From an uncultured Micavibrio sp. (GTDB lineage: Bacteria; Pseudomonadota; Alphaproteobacteria; Micavibrionales; UBA1664), in NCBI GenBank assembly GCA_913057885.1, contig CAJXOI010000073.1, positions 1-5,439 on the forward strand: a stretch of 5,439 nt of DNA. The letters are read 5' to 3'. The notes beneath the pieces are model-generated. The model did no database searches. It had not been told where the DNA came from and was given only the letters and a program-made list of their open reading frames with translations. A program made the translations under genes and the position numbers. Positions 1 through 5,439 of this stretch are shown in pieces; position 1 is the stretch's first letter; every line of letters begins with the position of its first letter.

Positions 1-6
1 AATGAT

Positions 7-387
7 TTAACGATTATCGTCGTCTGTGTCGATGTCGACATCAATATCCCCGTCAAGGTCGGATAGGTCATCGTCATCATCGCCGTCATCATCGATGTCG
101 CCGATATTTAAATCGTCGTCAAGGTCATCCGCGTCATCGTCCTCGTCCAGATCGTCTAATGACACTGTTTCGTCATCATCATCTTCCATGGCTTCGCGGT
201 TTTTCGCCTCAATCTCATCCCGCTTGACGGTGTCTGGGGCAATGGTTGATTTACTGCGTTTTGATTTCACAGAAACTTCGCCGGTAAATTCAGCGCCACA
301 ATTGGGGCAGATAACAGGCAGTTTTCCAAAATCATAAAATTTTGTCCCACAAGATGCACAAATTCTTTTTAATCCACGATCGGCCAT
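7..387 (-). CDS. FYDLN/TIGR02300-type zinc-ribbon protein with polyaspartate tail
   Basis: This 126-residue protein has unknown function. Seen: two CxxC knuckles, C10/C13 and C27/C30, flank the family signature, here written FYDF (residues 17-20) instead of the usual FYDLN, and together look like a small zinc ribbon. A basic linker (about 40-65, rich in Lys/Arg) follows. Residues 69-126 are then extremely acidic, with 33 Asp among 58 residues by hand count, and surely disordered. Known: the FYDLN_acid/TIGR02300 family has this plan and is found mainly in Alphaproteobacteria. The ATG at 387 is supported by AAAGGAAA on the minus strand about 8 nt upstream (plus-strand tttcctt, about 395-401). 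It is divergent from the thiolase gene across a 103-bp gap. The acidic tail could bind basic proteins or divalent metal, but that is a guess. Family assignment is confident; function is not. Confidence 0.92.
   Translation of the reverse strand: MADRGLKRICASCGTKFYDFGKLPVICPNCGAEFTGEVSVKSKRSKSTIAPDTVKRDEIEAKNREAMEDDDDETVSLDDLDEDDDADDLDDDLNIGDIDDDGDDDDDLSDLDGDIDVDIDTDDDNR
20..187. repeat. Low-complexity GAT/GAC triplet tract (plus-strand atc/gtc)
   Basis: The region encoding the aspartate tail is an irregular run of GAC and GAT codons, read on the plus strand as gtc/atc with occasional interruptions. The two Asp codons are mixed, so it is not a pure microsatellite, but it is prone to slippage and tail length probably varies among relatives. 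It also creates a spurious serine-rich reading frame on the opposite strand. Confidence 0.7.
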
Positions 388-414
388 AATGTTTTTTCCT
401 TTGCTCTTTCACAA

Positions 415-442
415 ATCTTAAAGTTGAATTAAACTTTTTCAA
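415..442 (-). promoter_or_regulatory. Candidate promoter for the FYDLN gene
   Basis: On the minus strand, TTGAAA (plus 437-442) lies 16 nt from TAAGAT (plus 415-420). These match the sigma-70 -35 at 5 of 6 and the -10 at 4 of 6. The predicted start would leave a short leader of about 20 nt before the ATG at 387. Spacing is slightly short and the region is AT-rich, so this could be chance. The palindrome at 420-437 fills the spacer. Confidence 0.35.
420..437. promoter_or_regulatory. 18-bp near-perfect palindrome, candidate operator
   Basis: AAAGTTGAATTAAACTTT reads the same on both strands except for one mismatched pair (G426 against A431), so 8 of 9 base pairs are symmetric. It is centred in the divergent intergenic region and falls between the candidate -35 and -10 boxes of the minus-strand gene. 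It is also about 55-70 bp upstream of the thiolase start. The position suits a dimeric repressor acting on one or both genes. I do not recognise it as a known FadR or PsrA site. Confidence 0.4.
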
Positions 443-475
443 AGACAATATCAATAATAAATTCAATGAATATTT

Positions 476-483
476 GAAAGAGG
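476..483 (+). promoter_or_regulatory. Ribosome binding site of the thiolase gene
   Basis: GAAAGAGG ends 7 nt before the ATG at 491, a normal Shine-Dalgarno placement that fixes the thiolase start. It contrasts with the two following genes, which have no such sequence. Confidence 0.75.
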
Positions 484-490
484 CCATTTC

Positions 491-1621
491 ATGGAAAAAA
501 ATATCGTCATCTGCGGATACAAAAGATCACCATTTCATTTTGCCAATAAGGGCGCCTTGGCCAAGGTCAGGCCCGATGACATGGCGGCAACGGTGATCAA
601 TGCCTTGATCAAAGAAACAGGCGTCAAGGCAGATGACATCGAAGATTTATTGATGGGATGTGCCTTCCCTGAAGCGGAGCAAGGTTTTAACCTTGGTAAA
701 ATTGTTGGTCAATTATGCGGATTGCCAAATTCTGTCGCGGGGGCGACGGTTAATCGGTTTTGTGGGTCGTCCATGACAACGCTGCATATGGCCGCAGGAT
801 ACATGCAAATGGGTGCAGGAGAGGTCTTTTTATCCGCAGGGGTGGAATCCATGACACGCATTCCCATGGGCGGGTTTAACCCGATGCCAAACCCGAATAT
901 GCCTGATATTTGCCCCGCGGCCTATATCTCGATGGGGTTAACGGCGGAAAATTTGGCGAAAAAATATGATATTGCGCGTGACGACCAAGAAAAATTTGCC
1001 CTCTCATCGCATCAAAAGGCGTCAGAAGCCGTCTCAACAGGAAAATTTGATGATGAAATTGTCGGTGTTGCCGAAGTGGCCGAAGACGGATGTATCCGCC
1101 ATGATGCCACGTTGGAAGGACTAGCAGGGTTAAACCCTGCCTTTGATGAAAAAGGAACGGTCACGGCGGGAACGTCATCACCTCTGACCGACGGGTCGGC
1201 GGCGATTCTGGTTGCGACTGAGGAGTATGCCGATAAACATGGCCTGCCGAAAATCGCGCGGATAAAATCCATCGCAACGGCGGGATGTGGCCCCGATATT
1301 ATGGGCATTGGCCCCGTACCCGCCACGCAAAAGGCGTTGGAACGTGCGGGTTTGGGCATCAAGGATATTGAAATTATTGAGCTAAACGAGGCGTTTGCCG
1401 CGCAAGGATTGTCCGTTTTAAAAGAATTGGGTGTGAATGATCATTCCATCGTCAATTTGGATGGTGGTGCGATTGCCCTTGGTCATCCTTTGGGGGCATC
1501 GGGTGCACGGATTACAGGGAAATTGGCATCGCTCATGAGCCGTGAAGGCGCGAAATACGGCCTTGCCACCATGTGTATCGGCGGCGGCCAAGGTGTCGCA
1601 ACTGTGCTAGAGAAGATATAA
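491..1621 (+). CDS. fadA: FadA-type 3-ketoacyl-CoA thiolase (acetyl-CoA C-acyltransferase)
   Basis: A thiolase of 376 residues that should cleave 3-ketoacyl-CoA with CoA to acetyl-CoA plus a shortened acyl-CoA, the last step of fatty-acid beta-oxidation in the cytoplasm. Seen: the nucleophilic Cys91 in NRFCGSSM, the NEAFAAQ block (299-305), His332 in GHPLGASGAR, and Cys362 in the terminal CIGGGQG block. All catalytic parts are present. The wording around them (SVAGATVNRFCGSSM, VTAGTSSPLTDGSAA, MGIGPVPA, NGGAIALGHPLG-like, LATMCIG) is closer to E. coli FadA than to biosynthetic AtoB/PhaA. It is about 10 residues shorter than E. coli FadA (387), the difference lying in the loop near residues 190-205. 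No fadB-like gene is next to it in this window, so it looks monocistronic. A broader acetyl-CoA acetyltransferase role cannot be excluded. I see no clear terminator after it. Confidence 0.93.
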   Translation: MEKNIVICGYKRSPFHFANKGALAKVRPDDMAATVINALIKETGVKADDIEDLLMGCAFPEAEQGFNLGKIVGQLCGLPNSVAGATVNRFCGSSMTTLHMAAGYMQMGAGEVFLSAGVESMTRIPMGGFNPMPNPNMPDICPAAYISMGLTAENLAKKYDIARDDQEKFALSSHQKASEAVSTGKFDDEIVGVAEVAEDGCIRHDATLEGLAGLNPAFDEKGTVTAGTSSPLTDGSAAILVATEEYADKHGLPKIARIKSIATAGCGPDIMGIGPVPATQKALERAGLGIKDIEIIELNEAFAAQGLSVLKELGVNDHSIVNLDGGAIALGHPLGASGARITGKLASLMSREGAKYGLATMCIGGGQGVATVLEKI

Positions 1622-1636
1622 TTTGCATAATTTTTG

Positions 1637-1664
1637 TTGACTTTTGTGTATTCTTTTGTAGTAT
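1637..1664 (+). promoter_or_regulatory. Candidate leaderless promoter of the membrane SH3b gene
   Basis: TTGACT (1637-1642) is followed after 16 nt by TAGTAT (1659-1664). The -10 ends 6 nt before the ATG at 1671, so transcription is expected to begin at that A. An alternative -10, TATATT (1662-1667), has a 19-nt spacer and would start transcription just inside the gene. No Shine-Dalgarno sequence lies upstream of the ATG, as a leaderless mRNA would predict. Confidence 0.5.
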
Positions 1665-1670
1665 ATTTTG

Positions 1671-2792
1671 ATGTTAATACACGATCCAATCTCAGGTGGG
1701 TACAGATTTCCCAAAAGTGACGTTGAGGCCTTGACGCATAATTCGGCTATGCAAAAAGCCCGATTTGATGCTCAACGAGGGTGGCCGTTAGGTGCAGCTC
1801 CATCAAAAGACTTTCGAAATGAGTATGAACGTGAGTTAAAAAAAGTTAAAGGAAAGCACAATCAAGCGTTTCCTGTAACCAATAGGCACAGTAAAAAAGA
1901 CCGTTCAAGTGATGGTGCTTCAGGATACCCGCATCGCAACGATGATTTCGTCCCTGCCCCTAAAATGACACCGGAGGAAAAGGCTGCAGCAGAAGCGGAG
2001 AGAAGACGTAAGGAGGCGATTACCGCTGAAAAAAATCGTATAAAAGGTATTGAGGCGGCAAAACATAACTGTGGTTTGGTTTTGGATATTTTGAAGTGTG
2101 ATATTGAGAGTGGATTGCTTATAAGATTTCTTGCTGATAAGCCAAGCCATAAAGCGCCGATTATTGAATTTTTAAATGAGCTTCCAAATAATAAAGTAAA
2201 TAGGCTTAATAAGGACGCTAACAAAGAAACCATACTTCGTGCAATTGTTTCTGAATATAACAATGGTAATTTGAGAGAAGCTCTTTCAGCTGCTAATGCC
2301 CAAGGCCAAGCGCTTCGCAAATATCTTCGGTCATACCTGGATAATGTGTCTGAGTATGATAGAGAAAGAAGGAATCGAAATAACTGTTCAAAAAACAATA
2401 TGGCGTCAGGGCTAATGACACCTTTAGGGATTGGTGCGGCATTTGTGGCGGCAGGAGTGTATTTTTTCTCACTTGTTGATAGAGATCAGGCCCCAACTCA
2501 GCCAAGCGACCAACAAACACAAGTACCTGCACCTATTGCGCCCACGGATAGGACATTGCCGTATTCCCAAACATATTGTGTGACGGCGGAAAGTGGTTTG
2601 AATGTGCGGGCCAATCCGATGATCCGCGCGGGCAATGTGATTGCCTCGTTGCCTTTTAACACGGCTGTTGCAACGGGTGGACAGCGCATGAACGTCAATT
2701 GGCAACCTATTGTTTTACCAGGTGGACAGCGCGGGCAACAGGGGCAATGGGGCTATGTTCATACAGACCATATTCGCCCTTGCGGCCCCTAA
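1671..2792 (+). CDS. Single-pass membrane protein with periplasmic SH3b domain
   Basis: I do not recognise the family; the product is 373 residues from ATG 1671. A TTG at 1668 just before it could also be used, and an in-frame TAG at 1659 blocks anything further upstream. Order of parts: a polar N-terminal region (1-95); a charged helix that may form a coiled coil (about 99-125, rich in Glu/Ala/Arg); a helical domain (about 130-230); a basic stretch; one hydrophobic membrane segment (about 248-269); a Pro/Gln linker (273-295); and a C-terminal SH3b domain (about 301-371) with the LNVRANP signature and a closing WGYVHTDHI strand. Basic residues before the membrane segment suggest N-in, C-out topology, placing SH3b in the periplasm, where such domains often bind peptidoglycan or proteins. 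Cys303 and Cys371 bracket the domain and could pair. The gene precedes a second SH3b gene by 53 bp. Part of the coding region (about 2161-2220) is strikingly AT-rich. Confidence 0.8.
   Translation: MLIHDPISGGYRFPKSDVEALTHNSAMQKARFDAQRGWPLGAAPSKDFRNEYERELKKVKGKHNQAFPVTNRHSKKDRSSDGASGYPHRNDDFVPAPKMTPEEKAAAEAERRRKEAITAEKNRIKGIEAAKHNCGLVLDILKCDIESGLLIRFLADKPSHKAPIIEFLNELPNNKVNRLNKDANKETILRAIVSEYNNGNLREALSAANAQGQALRKYLRSYLDNVSEYDRERRNRNNCSKNNMASGLMTPLGIGAAFVAAGVYFFSLVDRDQAPTQPSDQQTQVPAPIAPTDRTLPYSQTYCVTAESGLNVRANPMIRAGNVIASLPFNTAVATGGQRMNVNWQPIVLPGGQRGQQGQWGYVHTDHIRPCGP
2676..2732 (+). repeat. In-frame 12-bp direct repeat inside the SH3b domain
   Basis: GGTGGACAGCGC occurs at 2676-2687 and again at 2721-2732. 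The copies are 45 bp apart, so both are read in the same frame and encode GGQR twice. They bound an extra loop in the SH3b domain, between its signature strand and its closing strand, and may mark a small internal duplication. Confidence 0.5.
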
Positions 2793-2809
2793 TTAACACC
2801 ATTATTATA

Positions 2810-2839
2810 TTGACATAACTTAAAAATTAAGCTTATAAT
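2810..2839 (+). promoter_or_regulatory. Consensus sigma-70 promoter, leaderless, for the protease gene
   Basis: A perfect -35 TTGACA (2810-2815) and a perfect -10 TATAAT (2834-2839) are separated by 18 nt. The -10 ends 6 nt before ATG 2846, so transcription should start at the A of the start codon. The sequence between the -10 and the ATG (CCTGTG) has no Shine-Dalgarno motif. Both the hexamer match and the geometry are seen directly; that the mRNA is leaderless is inferred. The promoter occupies almost the whole gap after the upstream stop at 2792, so the protease can be transcribed independently of its neighbour. Confidence 0.8.
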
Positions 2840-2845
2840 CCTGTG

Positions 2846-3979
2846 ATGAAACGTCCTTTACTAAAAGTCTCAGGATTATGTGCGACTGCGGCCACCAGTG
2901 CTTTTTTGATATTCGGGGACGATGATCGTGATTTTATTCCCGATTTTGATGGTTTTACCCAAGATGATGCAGAAGGGAACACCCTAACAGAGGTTGTGAT
3001 TGCCCCGTCTATGAGGCTTCCCGTTACTGCAGAGCAGGCAAATGCCCTTATCCGCGCAGATGGTGACCAACGCGAACCTGTTTTAAACACACAAAGTCAA
3101 TATAATGGCGTGGGGCTTGTGAACGATAGATGCACAGGCGTTTTAATCCAAAACGATGTTGTTTTAACGGCGGCGCATTGTTTTGACAACGCCGATAACG
3201 ATATTGAATTTGTGGCCATACATACAGAATTAAATGGCGACCGTGACGTGTTCCGCGCATCGGCCACGCGTGACCAATTATGGATGCATCCATATTATCA
3301 ACCGACGCCCGGGTCGTCTGTCATGCCATTAAATAACATTCCTTTTGATGTTGCGCTTGTGTTTCTGGATCGTGCGGCGCCTGATGTTTTTAACACAATG
3401 GATTTAACTTCTGTAAATATGGATGTTCAGGTAAGGCACGAAGTCCATGTGATGGGGTATTCTGCTGATCTTAATGGCTTGCACGCACATTGGAATTGTG
3501 ATGCTTTTCGGTTGGCAAGGCATTTTCTTATATCCGACACATGCGATGGAGCACAAGGCATTAGTGGCGGCATCGTGATTGATTCAGCGACAAATAACAT
3601 TATTGCGACAAATAGTGCACTAAGCCAATCTTTCGAAGAAACATACCACACGCCATTTTTTAACGGCATTTTTTCTGATCCTGAATTAGAAGGGGTTATG
3701 TTTGAACCGCATTTGGAAATTCGATTTGTCGAGGTCAATAGTGTTTTAAATGTTCGTTCCAGGCCATCCACGCAATCTGTTATCAGCTCTCAATTGATTG
3801 ATGGGGAATGCGTGATTGTTGATGGAGAGGTTGTTAATGAGGGAATGTTGTGGTTGCAGGTGCGGTTTAACACTCTTTCCGCGCCAACCGTGCATCAAAA
3901 CGTGGCTTCGGCTTATTTATCCGGACCAGTATATATGAATGCCCATGAGGCACGTCGCCAATGCCCAAACCTCCCTTAA
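2846..3979 (+). CDS. Exported trypsin/V8-like serine protease with C-terminal SH3b domain
   Basis: The product is 377 residues from ATG 2846; the GTG at 2843 is the only other upstream start, as an in-frame TAA sits at 2828. A basic N-terminus and hydrophobic stretch (about 2-23) look like a signal peptide or anchor. Peptidase S1-fold features follow: His111 in LTAAHC, Asp168 in PFDVALVFLD, and Ser240 in GISGG, forming a complete triad. Cys96/Cys112 match the conserved disulfide around the histidine, and Cys218/Cys233 a second pair before the serine. The residue before the serine is Ile instead of the Asp of chymotrypsin GDSGG, which points to the V8/glutamyl-endopeptidase-like branch. Residues about 290-362 form an SH3b domain (VLNVRSRPS signature), likely for targeting to the cell wall or a partner. 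Substrate is unknown. The gene ends tail to tail with the transporter gene, overlapping by 4 nt. Confidence 0.88.
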   Translation: MKRPLLKVSGLCATAATSAFLIFGDDDRDFIPDFDGFTQDDAEGNTLTEVVIAPSMRLPVTAEQANALIRADGDQREPVLNTQSQYNGVGLVNDRCTGVLIQNDVVLTAAHCFDNADNDIEFVAIHTELNGDRDVFRASATRDQLWMHPYYQPTPGSSVMPLNNIPFDVALVFLDRAAPDVFNTMDLTSVNMDVQVRHEVHVMGYSADLNGLHAHWNCDAFRLARHFLISDTCDGAQGISGGIVIDSATNNIIATNSALSQSFEETYHTPFFNGIFSDPELEGVMFEPHLEIRFVEVNSVLNVRSRPSTQSVISSQLIDGECVIVDGEVVNEGMLWLQVRFNTLSAPTVHQNVASAYLSGPVYMNAHEARRQCPNLP

Positions 3980-5238
3980 TTATGCCTTTCTTTGACCTTT
4001 AAAAGAAGAAGAAGACCAATCAGCCATAGGCCGATAATGGTGGCGATGCCCCATCTTTGGCTATCTGTTAATTGTGTGACAAAGGCAAACATCAAAGGCC
4101 CCGTAAAGGCAATGGATTTCCCTGTCATGGCATAAAGGCCAAACATTTCCGTGCTGGTCTCTTTGGTTGATAAACGTGCCATAAGGGATCGGCTGCTGCT
4201 TTGCACAGGTCCGATAAAAAGGCCAAGGGCCAACGCCAAAATCATGAAAGTTCTCTTATCGTCAATCACGGTGATCGCAATACCAAGGGCAATCAATGCC
4301 AAAAGGGAAACAACAATCGTTGGTTTAGCCCCCTTATGATCATCCATATAGGCAAAGGCAAATGCCCCGATCCCTGATGTAACATTCAGACCAATGGCAA
4401 AGATGAGAATTTCAGTAAATTCCATGCCAAATGTCCCCGCGGCGTATAACCCGCCCACAGTAAACAGCGTGTTGAGGCCGTCGCGATAGACTGCGGAGGC
4501 AATAAGAAATAGCCCCATATTCCGATCCTTTTGAAAAAGGGATTTCAAGGTGTGCCATAGATTTTGCAATGCTTCGGTGATAATACCCCTGCGATGGGGG
4601 ATTTTGGGGCGATCTGGCACGAATAAAAACAGAGGCAGGGCAAAGACCAAATACCACATTGCGGCCAATAGGCAGGTCGCGCGGACATTTAGTCCATCCT
4701 CTTCAGAAATGCCTAAGAAGCCCGTTCCTTGGCCAAACCCAATGAAACCCGCTAGCGCAATCACAAGGCATGTTAGACCGCCAAAATACCCCGCTGACCA
4801 TGCCCAACCTGAGATACGCCCGGTTCTTGTGGGGGACGTGATATCGGTTAACATGGCATTATACTGGGATTGCCCCAATTCAAAACCCACTGTGGCAATC
4901 CCTACCAAAATCAGGGACATCCATATGAAAGATGCCTCTGGTAGCATCCAAAACATGGCTGTTGTTGATAAAACTGTTATGGCGGTCAATGTTCCTAATA
5001 GTGGTTTGCGCGGTCCATAGGCATCAGAAATAGCCCCAAGGATGGGGCCTAAAATCGCAATAATTATCCCAGCAATCCCGATGGCGTAACCCCAATAGGC
5101 ACTGCCTAATGTTTCATCACCAACGATACTGCGGGCGTAATAAACGGCAAAGATAAAGGTAAAAACAATTGTGGCCAACGCGCTGTTGGCCCAATCGTAA
5201 AGACACCATGAAAAAATCGTCTTTTTAGACGACGTCAT
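3976..5238 (-). CDS. UMF1/Atg22-family MFS transporter
   Basis: An inner-membrane transporter of the major facilitator superfamily, 420 residues from ATG 5238, with about 12 hydrophobic segments. Family signatures, numbered from that ATG: SWCLYDWANSA (10-20), the MFS loop motif GAISDAYGPRK (68-78), QYNAMLTDI (125-133), RISGWAWSAGYFGG (141-154), GPVQSSSRS (343-351), and EMFGLYAMTGKS (364-375). These match the bacterial UMF1 group related to vacuolar Atg22 (amino-acid efflux in yeast). The substrate cannot be told from sequence. The frame extends upstream to a TTG at 5268, but neither TTG 5268 nor ATG 5238 has a clear Shine-Dalgarno. I prefer the ATG, which overlaps the stop of the upstream DUF1761-like gene by 14 nt and is probably translated by coupling. 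An AGGA at 5261-5264 could instead serve a TTG at 5250. The stop shares TTAA with the protease gene. Confidence 0.92.
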   Translation of the reverse strand: MTSSKKTIFSWCLYDWANSALATIVFTFIFAVYYARSIVGDETLGSAYWGYAIGIAGIIIAILGPILGAISDAYGPRKPLLGTLTAITVLSTTAMFWMLPEASFIWMSLILVGIATVGFELGQSQYNAMLTDITSPTRTGRISGWAWSAGYFGGLTCLVIALAGFIGFGQGTGFLGISEEDGLNVRATCLLAAMWYLVFALPLFLFVPDRPKIPHRRGIITEALQNLWHTLKSLFQKDRNMGLFLIASAVYRDGLNTLFTVGGLYAAGTFGMEFTEILIFAIGLNVTSGIGAFAFAYMDDHKGAKPTIVVSLLALIALGIAITVIDDKRTFMILALALGLFIGPVQSSSRSLMARLSTKETSTEMFGLYAMTGKSIAFTGPLMFAFVTQLTDSQRWGIATIIGLWLIGLLLLLKVKERHN

Positions 5239-5439
5239 GGATGACGGCAAACAAATATAATCCTGCAAGGAAATAAGAACTATCCAATCCCATCACAATC
5301 AATTTTTTGCCGTGAAAAAGTCCGTTCATCATAATAGCAGGCAAAATAAAGCCAATCCAAAGAAAGGTTGAAAGCCCCAAAAGAGATTGTATTGTTACTG
5401 GACTTAAAAAACTTGTCAGAAAGCTGTAGATCAAAGCAG
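5225..5439 (-). CDS. DUF1761-like membrane protein, 3' part only
   Basis: The frame is open to the right edge of the window, so only the C-terminal 71 or so residues are present and the start lies outside. A TTG at 5434 is an internal codon, not a convincing start. The visible part has two hydrophobic segments joined by a short loop. The pattern LWIGFILPAIMMNGLFHGKK followed by a second helix resembles the end of DUF1761 proteins, which carry a W-x-GF-x-x-P...N-x-LF-x-G-(K/R) block. The function of that family is unknown. The stop codon (5225-5227) lies inside the 5' end of the transporter gene, giving a 14-nt overlap that suggests one operon with coupled translation. The family call is moderately confident; that it is a real gene is likely, given the overlap and membrane character. 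Confidence 0.68.
   Translation of the reverse strand, partial: ALIYSFLTSFLSPVTIQSLLGLSTFLWIGFILPAIMMNGLFHGKKLIVMGLDSSYFLAGLYLFAVIHDVV

Noticed and set aside
26..337. Plus-strand serine-rich open frame of 103 codons
   Set aside because: It is the reverse complement of the aspartate codon tract; its Ser content is a by-product, it has no ribosome binding site, and the opposite strand is a recognised family.
424..454. Possible plus-strand promoter for the thiolase (TTGAAT with TATCAA)
   Set aside because: The spacer is 19 nt and the -10 matches only 4 of 6 in an AT-rich region, so it is too weak to list as a feature.
1124..1140. 17-bp palindrome GCAGGGTTAAACCCTGC, a possible hairpin terminator or site
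   Set aside because: It lies inside the thiolase coding sequence, has a single-base loop that would not fold well in RNA, and no U-run follows; it encodes an ordinary thiolase stretch.
1862..2398. Minus-strand open frame of 178 codons inside the membrane SH3b gene
   Set aside because: It lies wholly antisense to a gene with a clear membrane segment and SH3b domain, and shows no domain or ribosome binding site.
2843..2876. Lipoprotein signal at the protease N-terminus (Cys in SGLCA)
   Set aside because: The residue before Cys is Leu rather than Gly, Ala or Ser, so it does not fit a lipobox; an ordinary signal peptide or anchor is more likely.
4550..5020. Plus-strand open frame of 156 codons inside the transporter gene
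   Set aside because: It is antisense to conserved UMF1 motifs and its translation resembles no family.

Overview
The window looks like an alphaproteobacterial chromosome of moderate to low GC. The best taxonomic clue is the minus-strand gene at the left edge. It encodes a FYDLN/TIGR02300-type zinc-ribbon protein with a long aspartate tail, a family known mainly from Alphaproteobacteria. A FadA-type thiolase, a UMF1/Atg22-type MFS transporter and a DUF1761-type membrane protein fit that background. I see no tRNA, rRNA, CRISPR array, transposase or attachment site.

Layout, left to right: (1) the FYDLN acidic protein (minus strand). (2) A 103-bp divergent intergenic region with a near-perfect 18-bp palindrome and candidate promoter elements. 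(3) A FadA-type 3-ketoacyl-CoA thiolase (plus) with a good ribosome binding site. (4) Two plus-strand genes in tandem, both ending in a bacterial SH3 (SH3b) domain. The first is a single-pass membrane protein with an unrecognised cytoplasmic part; the second is an exported trypsin/V8-like serine protease. (5) Converging on the protease gene, a UMF1-family MFS transporter (minus). The two stop codons share the palindrome TTAA. (6) Upstream of the transporter, and overlapping its start by 14 nt, the 3' end of a DUF1761-like membrane protein gene that runs off the right edge.

The most interesting part is the SH3b pair at about 1637-3979. Neither gene has a Shine-Dalgarno sequence. Each has a sigma-70-type promoter whose -10 box ends exactly 6 nt before the ATG, so transcription should begin at or next to the A of the start codon, giving leaderless mRNAs. 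The second promoter has perfect TTGACA and TATAAT hexamers. The flanking thiolase and FYDLN genes have ordinary purine-rich ribosome binding sites. A membrane-anchored SH3b protein beside a secreted SH3b protease, expressed the same way, suggests a small cell-envelope module, but that joint role is inference.

The thiolase belongs to fatty-acid beta-oxidation and the transporter is probably a small-molecule exporter or importer of unknown substrate. Nothing in the sequence links either to the SH3b pair. All homology statements come from reading motifs by eye; no database search was run.
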